Shown here piece by piece: positions 43,985-52,329 of a stretch of DNA of 64,000 bases; the stretch's first letter is position 1, and each line of letters starts with the position of its first letter. A program made the position numbers and the translations under genes. Below the pieces are notes generated by a model. The model searched no databases. It had not been told where the DNA came from and saw nothing but the letters and a program-made list of their open reading frames with translations. Source of the DNA: Falsiruegeria litorea R37. GTDB lineage: Bacteria; Pseudomonadota; Alphaproteobacteria; Rhodobacterales; Rhodobacteraceae. The stretch lies in contig NZ_FWFO01000001.1 in the NCBI RefSeq assembly GCF_900172225.1, positions 1,550,001-1,614,000 on the forward strand. Direction: 5' to 3'.

Positions 43985-45346
43985 TTATCCTGCTCCGAAG
44001 GTTTCGCCAACAAAACCGGTCAGATCTGCGGGACGTTTCAACGTCAGCCCGCCACCTGTGCCCGTTTTGCCGCCAGCCGGAGCAATGGCTGAGGTGAAAC
44101 CAAGTTTTTGCGCTTCTTTCAACCTGTTTTCCGTCTGCGGTGCCGGTCTGAGGGCGCCTGAGAGGGAAATCTCGCCGAAAACCACCGTATCTGCGGGGAG
44201 TGCCGCGTCTTCGCGGGCGCTGAGTAGGGCGGCGGCCACAGCCAGGTCGGCGGCGGGTTCGGAAATTTTCATGCCCCCTGCGACGTTCAGATAGACGTCG
44301 AGTCCGGCAAAAGGGATGCCGCAGCGCGCCTCGAGTACCGCAAGGATCATGGCGAGCCGCCCGCCGTCCCAGCCTACGACCGTGCGGCGAGGTTGCGAAT
44401 GCGGCGAGGGGGCGACCAGCGCCTGCATCTCGACCAGAACGGGTCGTGTCCCTTCGATGCCCGCAAAGACCACCGAACCGGGGCTGGGTTCGCCACGTTC
44501 CGACAGGAAGAGGGCCGAGGGGTTGATAACCTCAGCCAGCCCGCCGCCGGTCATTTCAAAGACGCCGATCTCGTCCGCGGGACCAAAGCGGTTCTTGACC
44601 GCGCGCAGGATGCGGAACTGGTGACCCCGCTCACCTTCGAAGTAGAGCACGGTGTCGACCATATGTTCGACCACGCGGGGGCCAGCGATCTGGCCTTCTT
44701 TGGTGACGTGGCCGACCATGACGATCGAGACGCCATGGCGTTTGGCAAAGGTCGTCAGCTCGTGCGCGGCGGCGCGGACCTGGGAGACGGAGCCGGGGGC
44801 GCTGTCCACATTGTCGGCCCACATGGTCTGAATCGAATCAATAATGGCAAGCTGGGGCTTTTCCGCCTCGAGCGTTGTCAGGATGTCGCGCAGGTTGGTT
44901 TCAGCCGCCAACTGCACCGGCGCGTCGCTCAACCCCAGACGTTTGGCGCGCATGCGGACCTGTGCGCTGGCCTCTTCGCCGGAAACATAGAGGGTTTTGA
45001 GGCCCGAGCGGGCAAACTGCGCCGCCGCCTGTAGCAGCAAGGTCGATTTGCCGATGCCCGGATCGCCGCCGACCAGGATGGCTGAGGCAGGCACAAGGCC
45101 GCCGCCCAGAACGCGGTCGAGCTCTCCCATCCCGCTGAGGGTGCGGGGCGGGGGCGTTTCCTCGGTCGAGAGGTCGGTGAGGATGATGGATTGCCCGCGC
45201 TTTGCACCAAGCGATTTCGAGGTTGGGCCGGTCGAGAGGCCCTTGTCCTGAGAGATGGTGTTCCATTCGCCGCAGCCTTCGCAGCGGCCGGACCATTTGG
45301 AGAAGGAGGCCCCACAGGCGGAGCAGGAGAAAGTTGTCTTTGCCAT
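43985..45346 (-). CDS. radA: DNA repair protein RadA
   Basis: ATPase for processing recombination intermediates (branch migration). The 453-residue protein has the N-terminal zinc finger with C8, C11, C22, C25, Walker A GGDPGIGKST (93-102), the RadA-specific KNRFG motif near residue 257, and a C-terminal Lon-protease-like domain (about 290-450). The ATG at 45346 has an AAGG site 6 bases upstream; an ATG 6 codons earlier is possible. It heads the radA-cvpA pair. Confidence 0.96.
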   Translation of the reverse strand: MAKTTFSCSACGASFSKWSGRCEGCGEWNTISQDKGLSTGPTSKSLGAKRGQSIILTDLSTEETPPPRTLSGMGELDRVLGGGLVPASAILVGGDPGIGKSTLLLQAAAQFARSGLKTLYVSGEEASAQVRMRAKRLGLSDAPVQLAAETNLRDILTTLEAEKPQLAIIDSIQTMWADNVDSAPGSVSQVRAAAHELTTFAKRHGVSIVMVGHVTKEGQIAGPRVVEHMVDTVLYFEGERGHQFRILRAVKNRFGPADEIGVFEMTGGGLAEVINPSALFLSERGEPSPGSVVFAGIEGTRPVLVEMQALVAPSPHSQPRRTVVGWDGGRLAMILAVLEARCGIPFAGLDVYLNVAGGMKISEPAADLAVAAALLSAREDAALPADTVVFGEISLSGALRPAPQTENRLKEAQKLGFTSAIAPAGGKTGTGGGLTLKRPADLTGFVGETFGAG

Positions 45347-45560
45347 GGCGCCTTGATGCCCCATGGGTGGCAGCTCCTCAAGCCCTGACGGGCATTTGTC
45401 GCTGCCGGTGGCGGAGGCCGCGCCTCAGGCCCCGGTGGGGCCATCGGCGCGGCCTTGGGGCAGATTGCGGTGGAGGGCTGTGGCGAAAGGACCGATTGGT
45501 CCGGGGAGATGTGGTGCACAGATTGGGGTGGTGCAACAGGAAAACAGGACGTGTAGTGCG

Positions 45561-46031
45561 ATGCAGTCTGAGCCCAGGTTGGTTGGAGCAGAGAACGAGT
45601 TGGATTTTCTGGATCGCCAGTCAGTGACACTGGCGCGGTCGCTGAGCGCGCTTGAGGCGTGGCGGATGATCATGACGCAGCCGATGCCGTTGATGCAATT
45701 GGCGTTTCGGATCCGCGATGCGGTGGCGTCAAAGTTTGGCGTCAAGCGGATTGGCGGGTTTTCAGGTCGCGTTCCCGAGCGCGTCGAGGTCGGGGATAAG
45801 CTGGATTTCTTTCTGGTGGAAGCGGTGAGCGATCAGATACTGGTGCTGACGGAACGGGACCGGCATCTGGATGTGATGACCTGTGTATCCGTTGACGGTC
45901 GCGACATCTCGATCACCTCATCCGTCAAGACGCACAACTGGTTTGGGCGCCTTTACATGATCCCGGTGCGTCCAGTTCACAAACGGATTGTGGCCAGGAA
46001 CTTGAGGGCGTTGCAGGCTTCTGTGGCTTAG
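45561..46031 (+). CDS. DUF2867-like protein
   Basis: A 156-residue soluble protein resembling the DUF2867 family: AFRIRDAVASKFGVKRIGGF near residues 48-67, GDKLDFFLVEAVSDQILVLTE near 78-98 and SSVKTHNWFGRLYMIPVRPVHK near 117-138, ending with IVARNLRAL. The fold is probably a steroidogenic-acute-regulatory-like small-ligand-binding barrel, but I have no function for it. Its 3' end overlaps the convergent coiled-coil gene by 4 bases. A GGAC-type site lies 10-14 bases upstream of the ATG. Confidence 0.75.
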   Translation: MQSEPRLVGAENELDFLDRQSVTLARSLSALEAWRMIMTQPMPLMQLAFRIRDAVASKFGVKRIGGFSGRVPERVEVGDKLDFFLVEAVSDQILVLTERDRHLDVMTCVSVDGRDISITSSVKTHNWFGRLYMIPVRPVHKRIVARNLRALQASVA

Positions 46032-46810
46032 TCCTTGGAGCGCGAAGATTGCAGCGGCACAACTGAGCCTTCGTCCGGGTCGGTGCCATCAGGGGGGCTT
46101 TGCAGTTGCGCTGACAGTTCAGGCAGCAATTCAAAGAGCTCTTCGCGCAGGCGAGACAGCTGGGATTTGGCAACGGATTCATCAATTTCGACATCGCGGG
46201 TCCATTGCCGCAGCTCGTGCATGATGATCTTGGCCTCATCGAGCCGGGTGTTGAATTGCTCCATCTCTTCCTGCCGTTGCCGCAAGAATGTGCGCGCGCG
46301 GTCGACCTTGGCGTCGGAATAGATGTCGGCCAACTCGTGGCTGACTTGGCTCATCTGAGCCGCCAATTCCAACACCTCGGGCTCCAGATCGCCCAGTTCG
46401 GGGTGTTCGCGCAGAAACGCCAGCCGGTCCTTGACCGCGTCAAACTCGGACGCGAGTTGAAAGGTATCGGCCCGGTCGGCGGCATGGGCGGCATGATAGG
46501 CCACGGCAACGTCATTCATGTGGATATGAAAGTCTCGGTGCGAGCGCTCCAGCGCCAGAATGCGACCATTGGCGGGCAGGTAGAAGGCCAGCATCACCGC
46601 CAGACAGGTCAAGCCGATCTGAGCAACCATGCCCGCCTGCGGATGCATTTGCCCATCGATCCCGGCCTGCAGTGACAGCCACGGCCAGACGCCGGTGGCC
46701 GACAGAAGCGTTGCCAAAACCCCTGCAAAGGCGGCGATACATATGAGGAAGAAGGCAAGGCGTATGAAGAGAGCTTGGATACGAAATACCAGCTTACGAA
46801 TGGTGGACAT
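46028..46810 (-). CDS. Membrane-anchored coiled-coil protein, unknown
   Basis: A 260-residue protein with two membrane helices (about residues 13-35 and 62-82), then a long charged helical domain rich in Glu, Arg and Gln (about 100-240), for example VDRARTFLRQRQEEMEQFN, which is likely a coiled coil. The tail is acidic and Pro/Ser-rich. The ATG at 46810 has a GGAAAGG site; a frame upstream is unlikely. I recall no firm family. It is near pqiA on the same strand and could be an envelope protein. Confidence 0.72.
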   Translation of the reverse strand: MSTIRKLVFRIQALFIRLAFFLICIAAFAGVLATLLSATGVWPWLSLQAGIDGQMHPQAGMVAQIGLTCLAVMLAFYLPANGRILALERSHRDFHIHMNDVAVAYHAAHAADRADTFQLASEFDAVKDRLAFLREHPELGDLEPEVLELAAQMSQVSHELADIYSDAKVDRARTFLRQRQEEMEQFNTRLDEAKIIMHELRQWTRDVEIDESVAKSQLSRLREELFELLPELSAQLQSPPDGTDPDEGSVVPLQSSRSKD

Positions 46811-46961
46811 GGGCAACCTTTCCGACCGAAACCAATGCGGCACCGGGATCAGCGGAATCATGCTCACATAAAATGCGGAGCGCCCCCCAGCGGACCCGGC
46901 CAATCAATCACTTTGCTGCTCGAACTTTTAAGATGATACACAAATATTGGTTTTCAAGCAA

Positions 46962-47414
46962 TTAGGGGCTTTCCTTATCCTGCTTGAGGGCGCGTTCACT
47001 GAGGTGTCCCAGCAACATCGACGCCAAAATGCATGCTGTGAACATATAGAGACCCCAGGCCGGTTCGATGGTTCCGACACCAATACTCTTGACAACGGTG
47101 ATGTAGATCGCGGCCAGAAAGATGTCTGCCATCGCCAGCTTTCCCAGCACGTGCAGGACGGGAAAGGTGCGGGTGTCGAGCAGGTTCCATTGCACCAGGG
47201 CCAGGCCGAGTGTTTTGAGGTAGGGGGCGAAGATCGCGAAAAAGGTCACCAGAAGCGCCAGAAAGATGTCGCTGGCCCAAAGCGCCTGTAGGCCGGTGAG
47301 GACGCTGATCTCGGACAGGCCGAAGATCGGCAGTAACCCTGCGCGCATGAGCGGTGCAAACCACGCGATGGGGTAGAGGATCAACAGCGAGAGGGTGGCC
47401 AGGCGTAAAAGCAT
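46962..47414 (-). CDS. PqiA-family membrane protein
   Basis: A 150-residue protein with four hydrophobic helices that matches one half of paraquat-inducible protein A: LLILYPIAWFAPLMR at the start, LPIFGLSEISVLTGLQALW, LALVQWNLLDTRTFPVLH and a last helix with GLYMFTACILASMLLG. PqiA proteins act with MCE proteins in lipid transport; here there is only one PqiA domain and no MCE protein beside it. The usual N-terminal zinc-ribbon cysteines are not present. It lies close to the MlaE/MlaF-type genes, which also handle lipids. Confidence 0.82.
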   Translation of the reverse strand: MLLRLATLSLLILYPIAWFAPLMRAGLLPIFGLSEISVLTGLQALWASDIFLALLVTFFAIFAPYLKTLGLALVQWNLLDTRTFPVLHVLGKLAMADIFLAAIYITVVKSIGVGTIEPAWGLYMFTACILASMLLGHLSERALKQDKESP

Positions 47415-47453
47415 GAGCGCGATCTATGTGTTTGGGGGAGGTGGTGCAAGGTT

Positions 47454-47515
47454 GGGGGCGCTGCCCCCATCGCCCGTTGGGCGATTCCCCCGGGATATTT
47501 GGGGCAAGAAGAAGG
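47454..47515. repeat. Double hairpin plus GGGATATTTGGGG tail
   Basis: GGGGGC/GCCCCC (47454-47468) and ATCGCCC/GGGCGAT (47469-47485) are adjacent hairpins, followed by CGGGATATTTGGGGCAAGA. A related tail, GCGGGAGTATTTGGGAAAAG, follows a hairpin at 55792-55843. Such texts are widespread between rhodobacteral genes as far as I recall. Confidence 0.7.
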
Positions 47516-47544
47516 GGTGGACACGAAGTTGCAATCGAAGTGGC

Positions 47545-48096
47545 TTAAAGTTTCGCTTTTTCTTCGATAGGACGCAAAAGCTCATTAAGACCAAATCGTA
47601 TGATTGGAACTCGCACCTGGCGCGCTTTCAATGAGCTTGATAGATATCGTGTGGCAAATTTCTCTTGAGTATCTTGGTCGCGATTGTAGTTGAAGTTCAG
47701 CGCTTCTAGTTGGACTGAGAAATGAAAGTATGTCTTCTCGGGCAGACCGACTTCCTCATAGAATTCTTTGATGCTCAAAGGAATTTTAAGGTTCATTCCA
47801 GACCATACAAAAACATCCTTTTCAAATTTCACTCTATCGAATGCAGCATCGCAAGAGACGTACAATGCTCGAAGATTGTGCCCCAGCGATCTCAGCTTTG
47901 AAAGGTCGTAGTTCAGTTCTTTCAATAGAATAGCTTTGAATGTGAGCTCGGCAGCCAACCCTAAAGAGTTGTAAATCGGGCCTACGGCAAAAGTATCGGG
48001 GTGTATGTGCGGGAAATCGCTAGCTGATAATATGTCGACGGCGTTTAGATACTGCCTAGCAAAAAGAGTAAATGATCTCCAACGCTCAATTTTCAC
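47545..48096 (-). CDS. Low-GC HEPN-like protein after mlaF-type gene
   Basis: A 183-residue protein, AT-rich (25 of 60 GC at 47881-47940) against 38 of 60 in the neighbouring ATPase gene (48361-48420). The segment LAAELTFKAILLKELNYD followed by SLGHNLRALY (about residues 46-80) resembles the helical HEPN-type domains that often end in a Gly-His-Asn/Asp-Leu motif. I cannot place it in a defined family. It starts with GTG overlapping the mlaF-type stop by GTGA, so it is translated in step with that gene. Likely recently acquired. A toxin, abortive-infection or RNase role is possible but not shown. Confidence 0.65.
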   Translation of the reverse strand: MKIERWRSFTLFARQYLNAVDILSASDFPHIHPDTFAVGPIYNSLGLAAELTFKAILLKELNYDLSKLRSLGHNLRALYVSCDAAFDRVKFEKDVFVWSGMNLKIPLSIKEFYEEVGLPEKTYFHFSVQLEALNFNYNRDQDTQEKFATRYLSSSLKARQVRVPIIRFGLNELLRPIEEKAKL

Positions 48097-48839
48097 CTTA
48101 CAGCCTCAATCGGCCCCTCGGCGCGGCCGTGGATGAATTGATCCAGATGCGGGTCGCCGCTGGCGTCCATGTCGGCAACAGGGCCGGTCCATTGGATCAC
48201 GCCGTTGTGGAGCATCGCGACGTTATCGGCAATCGCCCGGACCGAGGACATGTCGTGGGTGATGGTCATCGCGGTGGCACCCATTTCGACCACGATCTCG
48301 CGGATCAGGTCGTTGATGACGCCGGACATGATCGGGTCGAGGCCCGTTGTGGGCTCGTCAAAGAAGATGATCTCGGGCTCGGCGGCGATGGCGCGGGCAA
48401 GGCCCACGCGTTTTTGCATGCCACCCGAGAGCTCGGCGGGCAGGCGGTCGGCCACATCCGCCTTTAGCCCCACGCGGCGCAGTTTTTCGATGGCGATTTC
48501 GCGTGCCTCATCCGTCGGGCGTTTGAGCGAGCCGCGCAGCAGGCGGAAAGCCACGTTTTGCCAGACGGTGAGGCTGTCAAATAGCGCGCCGCCCTGAAAC
48601 AGCATCCCAAACTTTGCCAGAAACGCGTCGCGGTCGCCCTTGCTGGCGTCTTGGCCGTCGACCGTGATCGTGCCGCTGTCTGGTGTGATCAGGCCAAGGA
48701 CGCATTTCAAGGCAACCGATTTGCCGGTGCCCGATCCGCCGATGATCACCATGGATGACCCCTTGGGGATCTCAAGGTTCAGACCTTGCAGCACGTGGTT
48801 GCCGCCAAACGACTTTTTGACGTTGCCGAGCTTAATCAT
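48093..48839 (-). CDS. MlaF-type ABC ATPase
   Basis: ATPase of an ABC system for phospholipid transport (248 residues). Walker A GGSGTGKSV near residue 34, Q-loop LFQGGALFDSLTV near 77 and signature LSGGMQKRVGLARA near 136 are as in MlaF (the GGALFDSL and GGMQKR pattern is diagnostic). Walker B IIFFDEPTTGLDP and the H-loop THDM follow. The ATG at 48839 is preferred; the open frame before it overlaps the neighbouring gene out of phase. It is downstream of an MlaE-type permease with an unknown gene between. Confidence 0.93.
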   Translation of the reverse strand: MIKLGNVKKSFGGNHVLQGLNLEIPKGSSMVIIGGSGTGKSVALKCVLGLITPDSGTITVDGQDASKGDRDAFLAKFGMLFQGGALFDSLTVWQNVAFRLLRGSLKRPTDEAREIAIEKLRRVGLKADVADRLPAELSGGMQKRVGLARAIAAEPEIIFFDEPTTGLDPIMSGVINDLIREIVVEMGATAMTITHDMSSVRAIADNVAMLHNGVIQWTGPVADMDASGDPHLDQFIHGRAEGPIEAVR

Positions 48840-49272
48840 AGAGCACCGTGAAATCGCTGTCCTTGGGGCGGCGGTGCCAGGGGACTTCGCCGGTTTCGTA
48901 GCGGAAGTTGGCGGCGATGTCCTGCGGCGAGCGGATGACGTCCGCCAGCAGCGTAATGGCAAAAGTAGCGCGGGTGGTGCGGCGTTTGCCGAACGTCTTA
49001 CCCGCCTCGGACGCGGTTTCCTTGTCGACGATCACACGCTCGCAAACCCCTTCGAGGCAGCGGAAGCGTTCAGCGACCAGGAAGTCATGCGCCTGAGCTT
49101 TGGTCATCCCCTGCAGGAAGCCAAAGGCGATCTGGCGCAGCTCGGCGTCAAAGCCCATGGTCTGTTCCAGCCGTTGGGTGTTGAACTCCCCAAGCAGTTG
49201 GCTTTGCGCACTGGCCGTCAGGGGAAGCGACAGGGCGATTGCGGTGGCGGCGGACAGGATCAGACGGGTCAT
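48832..49272 (-). CDS. Unknown exported protein in an Mla-type operon
   Basis: A 146-residue protein with a clear signal peptide (residues 1-22, ending LTASAQS). The mature part has two cysteines (RFRCLEGVCERV) spaced to form a disulfide, in a small helical domain, and the end is YETGEVPWHRR, then SDFTVLYD. It is not an MCE (MlaD) or MlaC protein by eye. It overlaps the mlaE-type stop by 4 bases and the mlaF-type start by 8, so the three genes are one operon and it may be a periplasmic partner of the transporter. Confidence 0.8.
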   Translation of the reverse strand: MTRLILSAATAIALSLPLTASAQSQLLGEFNTQRLEQTMGFDAELRQIAFGFLQGMTKAQAHDFLVAERFRCLEGVCERVIVDKETASEAGKTFGKRRTTRATFAITLLADVIRSPQDIAANFRYETGEVPWHRRPKDSDFTVLYD

Positions 49273-50051
49273 AGCGAGAAAAACACTCCGGTCAGGACGA
49301 AGTTGGCGGCCAGGATGAGAACGGCGGCGGCCTCGACCGAGCCTTTGGTGGCGCGGCCCACGCCCTGGGCCCCTCGGCCCGAGTTCATGCCGTAGTAGCA
49401 GCCCATGATGGCGGCGATGGTGCCAAAGGCGGCGCCTTTGACAAGAGAGGAAACGATGTCGCGCATCTCGAGAAAGTCAACGGTGTTGCGCAGATAGGCC
49501 GCAGAGTTGAAGCCCAGGTTCTGCACTGCGACGGTGTAGCCGCCCGCAATGCCGATGATGTCACCGACGGCCACCAGCACAGGTACGGTGAGCAAGGCGG
49601 CCAGAACACGGGGCGCGACAAGGTACTTCATCGGGTGGGTCGAAAGCGTCACCAGCGCGTCGATCTGCTCGGTCACTTTCATCGTCGCGATTTCCGCGGC
49701 GATAGAGGAGGTGACGCGGGCCGCGATCATCAGACCCACCAGAACGGGGCCAAGTTCACGCACCATGCCGATGGCAACGATCTGGGGCACCACGGCCTCG
49801 GCGTTGAAGCGCGCGCCGCCTGCGTAGATCTGCAACGCCAAAGCGCCGCCAGTAAAGATCGCGGTCAGGCCGACGACGGGCAGGGACAGCCAGCCGATGT
49901 TGAGCAAGGCCACGCCAAACTCACGCGGGTAGAACGGCGGGCGCAGCATGTGCGACAACGCATCCAGCGCAAAGATCGCCACCCGGCCAAAGGCCGCCAT
50001 GACGGTCAGGACGGCCCGACCGAGGTGTCCCAACATCGAAATGGGGTTCAT
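49269..50051 (-). CDS. MlaE-family ABC permease
   Basis: A 260-residue permease with six hydrophobic helices. Typical MlaE text: [22 protein letters not shown] near 66-87, [37 protein letters not shown] near 94-130 (split by the Arg-Glu-Leu-Gly-Pro element), and [17 protein letters not shown] near 133. It works with the MlaF-type ATPase to move phospholipids across the envelope. It overlaps alr by 4 bases, so alr, mlaE, the unknown gene and mlaF form one unit. Confidence 0.93.
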   Translation of the reverse strand: MNPISMLGHLGRAVLTVMAAFGRVAIFALDALSHMLRPPFYPREFGVALLNIGWLSLPVVGLTAIFTGGALALQIYAGGARFNAEAVVPQIVAIGMVRELGPVLVGLMIAARVTSSIAAEIATMKVTEQIDALVTLSTHPMKYLVAPRVLAALLTVPVLVAVGDIIGIAGGYTVAVQNLGFNSAAYLRNTVDFLEMRDIVSSLVKGAAFGTIAAIMGCYYGMNSGRGAQGVGRATKGSVEAAAVLILAANFVLTGVFFSL

Positions 50052-51184
50052 CCGGCGCGCCCTTCGCGCAGCAGTTCCGGGCGCTTGCGCTGGAGTTTCT
50101 GCTGGATGCTCTCCAACGCGTCCGAGCTGGCCTGCGCGGCCAGTTTGTCGGCGCCGGTGTAATGGCGCGCATAGCGGCGGCCCATCGAGGTCAGGATTTC
50201 ATAGCCGATGGTCTCGGCAGCTTCGGCCAGGTCATCGACGGTTTGGCGACGGTTCAGGATTTGCACGGCATCAGGCGTGCCCTCGATGTCGGTGATATCG
50301 ACGGTGATCATGTCCATCGAAACGCGGCCCACCACGGGGCAGGCGATGTCGCCGACATAGACGTCGATGCCGTTGCCGATGGCGCGGATCAACCCGTCAG
50401 CGTAGCCCGCCGCAATCGTGGCGATGCGTGAGGGTCGCTGGGCGGTCCATTTGTTGGAGTAGCCGACAGTTTCACCCACGGCGACGTCGCGGATCTGGAT
50501 CACGGGGATGTCGACCGTTACAACGGCCTTGGCCTCGTCATACGGCTCCCCGCCATAAAGGCCGACGCCGGGACGGCACAGGTCAAAGTGGTAATCAGGG
50601 CCCATCAGCAATCCACCGGTGGCTGCGAGTGATTTGGGAGCGTCAAGTTCGCTCGTCATCTCTTTGAAAACGCGCAGTTGTTTGCGGTTCATCTCATGTC
50701 CTGGCTCATCGGCGCAGGCCAGGTGCGACATGATCAGAACCGGGTTCTGCTGCAACGCGATCTCGCGCAGGGCGGCCCATTCGTCAGGCTCCATCCCCAG
50801 TCGGTTCATGCCTGTGTCGAGCTGGATGCCGAATGCGTGGCCCGGCAGTTCCTCGACATGGCGCAGCATCTGATCGACCGAGTTGATCATCGGCGTCAGA
50901 TTGTTGTCGCGCAGCACGTCACGGTCGCCTGCCATGTGACCGGAAAAGACCGACACGCGCGGGCCGGGACCCACGGCGCGGCGCACGGCAATGCCCTCTT
51001 CGGCGGCGGCCACAAAGAAGTGGCGCGCGCCTGCATCAGCCAGGGCCCGCGACACGCGGCCCGCATCCAGCCCATAGCCGTCCGCCTTGACCACCGCGGC
51101 GGTCTCGACAGAGGTTTTTGCATCCAGCGCCCGCCAGTTGTCGGCGAGCGCGCCCAGATCGATCGTCAGTCTTGCAGTACTCAT
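50048..51184 (-). CDS. alr: Alanine racemase
   Basis: PLP enzyme making D-alanine for the cell wall. The 378-residue protein has the PLP lysine in [11 protein letters not shown] (K33), the family segment [13 protein letters not shown] near residue 128 and ETVGYSNKW near 252, where the Tyr acts as the second acid-base. The ATG at 51184 is preferred over one 9 codons earlier. Its stop overlaps the MlaE-type start by 4 bases, linking peptidoglycan precursor supply and lipid transport in one transcript. Confidence 0.95.
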   Translation of the reverse strand: MSTARLTIDLGALADNWRALDAKTSVETAAVVKADGYGLDAGRVSRALADAGARHFFVAAAEEGIAVRRAVGPGPRVSVFSGHMAGDRDVLRDNNLTPMINSVDQMLRHVEELPGHAFGIQLDTGMNRLGMEPDEWAALREIALQQNPVLIMSHLACADEPGHEMNRKQLRVFKEMTSELDAPKSLAATGGLLMGPDYHFDLCRPGVGLYGGEPYDEAKAVVTVDIPVIQIRDVAVGETVGYSNKWTAQRPSRIATIAAGYADGLIRAIGNGIDVYVGDIACPVVGRVSMDMITVDITDIEGTPDAVQILNRRQTVDDLAEAAETIGYEILTSMGRRYARHYTGADKLAAQASSDALESIQQKLQRKRPELLREGRAG

Positions 51185-51230
51185 GGCCCGTTCTTGACAG
51201 GCGTAGGCCATAGGTCAAGGGGGAAATACC

Positions 51231-52169
51231 CTAATTGGCGGCGGGTTTATGCGCATCATAGGCCGCTTCAAGCTCGGATCGCAGGAAATCGGCGAATTTG
51301 AGCGGCGGGAATTTCGGCGTGCCGGTTCCTGGAAGCGGTTCAATGACCGTGTTCACGTGGGGATCGTAGAAGAACGGGCAACTGTAGCGTTCGCGGCCAG
51401 ATCGGTTGATCACACGGTGCGGAGTGGACAGCAACTTGCCGTTCGACATCCGGTGCAGCATATCGCCGACGTTCACCACAAAGGTGCCTTCGCGTCGGGG
51501 AACATCGACCCAGTTGCCCGCAGGCGTCTTGACCTGCAGCCCGCCGACATCGTCCTGCACGAGCAATGTCAGACAGCCGAAATCCGTGTGCGGCGCCGAG
51601 CCATAGAGGTCCTCGGGGCTGCGTTCGGGTTGTGGCGGATAGTGCAACAGGCGCAGCCAAGTGGTTGGTGTGTCGAACGCCGACAGGACGGATGTGTTCG
51701 TAACATCAGCGGCTTGCAGGGCGATGCTCATCAAGCGACGGCCAAGCTGGCGCATGGCAGTGTCATAAGCCTCCAGCGCTTCGCGGAAACCTGCTAGCTC
51801 GGGCCAGCGGTTGGGGCCGCTGAGGTAGATGCCCGCGTCGGCCTGCGCATCCTCGCGCATCATCATGAAGCTGGCGGATTGGTTTGGTTTGGTGACATCG
51901 GCCAGGGTTGAGTTCACGTCCGTGGAGCTGTTGATCGGGATATAGCCGCGATGGGTTTTGCCTGCGGCCACAGCCATTTTCTGTTCCAGCGGCAGGGCGT
52001 GGAAGCGGGCGGAAGCGTCGAAGAGATCCTCGATCAGTTGCGGATCAATGCCGTGGTCTTCGATATAGCCAAAGCCGGTGGTGCCATAAGCGGCGCGAAA
52101 CTCGGCTGCGATCTCGGCATCGGGGCGGGTCCCCAGTCGAATGACGGGGATTTCGGTGAATTCGGTCAT
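51231..52169 (-). CDS. 2OG-Fe(II) oxygenase, isopenicillin N synthase-like
   Basis: Oxygenase of 312 residues with the DIOX_N-type N-terminus (VIRLGTRPDAEIAAEFRAAYG) and the iron ligands His-x-Asp in APHTDFG near residue 200 and the distal His in LSTPHRVIN near 262. The following RERYSCPFF holds the 2OG-binding Arg-x-Ser. The ATG at 52169 is preferred over one 14 codons upstream. The substrate is unknown. It lies between alr and the agmatine-deiminase-like gene, in a stretch where these genes are inserted between dnaB and alr. Confidence 0.9.
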   Translation of the reverse strand: MTEFTEIPVIRLGTRPDAEIAAEFRAAYGTTGFGYIEDHGIDPQLIEDLFDASARFHALPLEQKMAVAAGKTHRGYIPINSSTDVNSTLADVTKPNQSASFMMMREDAQADAGIYLSGPNRWPELAGFREALEAYDTAMRQLGRRLMSIALQAADVTNTSVLSAFDTPTTWLRLLHYPPQPERSPEDLYGSAPHTDFGCLTLLVQDDVGGLQVKTPAGNWVDVPRREGTFVVNVGDMLHRMSNGKLLSTPHRVINRSGRERYSCPFFYDPHVNTVIEPLPGTGTPKFPPLKFADFLRSELEAAYDAHKPAAN

Positions 52170-52231
52170 GATGAACCCTTTGTACGTTTCGTTGGATGGG
52201 AACAGGGGCAAACCGCCCCCGGTCTATCCGG

Positions 52232-52244
52232 CGAAACGTTTACG
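52232..52244. promoter_or_regulatory. LacI-type operator candidate
   Basis: CGAAACGTTTACG is nearly palindromic around a central CG, like LacI-family operators. It lies about 65-75 bases upstream of the 2OG oxygenase start. A related ACGTTTCG lies at 52184-52191, inverted with respect to it. No LacI-type gene is in the window. Confidence 0.25.
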
Positions 52245-52329
52245 GCGGTGGCCGTAGTGGCGTTCCAGCACCACGAGATGTGCGAACTTGCGGGTCATGG
52301 GCGCATCTGGCGGAAAGAGGCGCTCCAAG

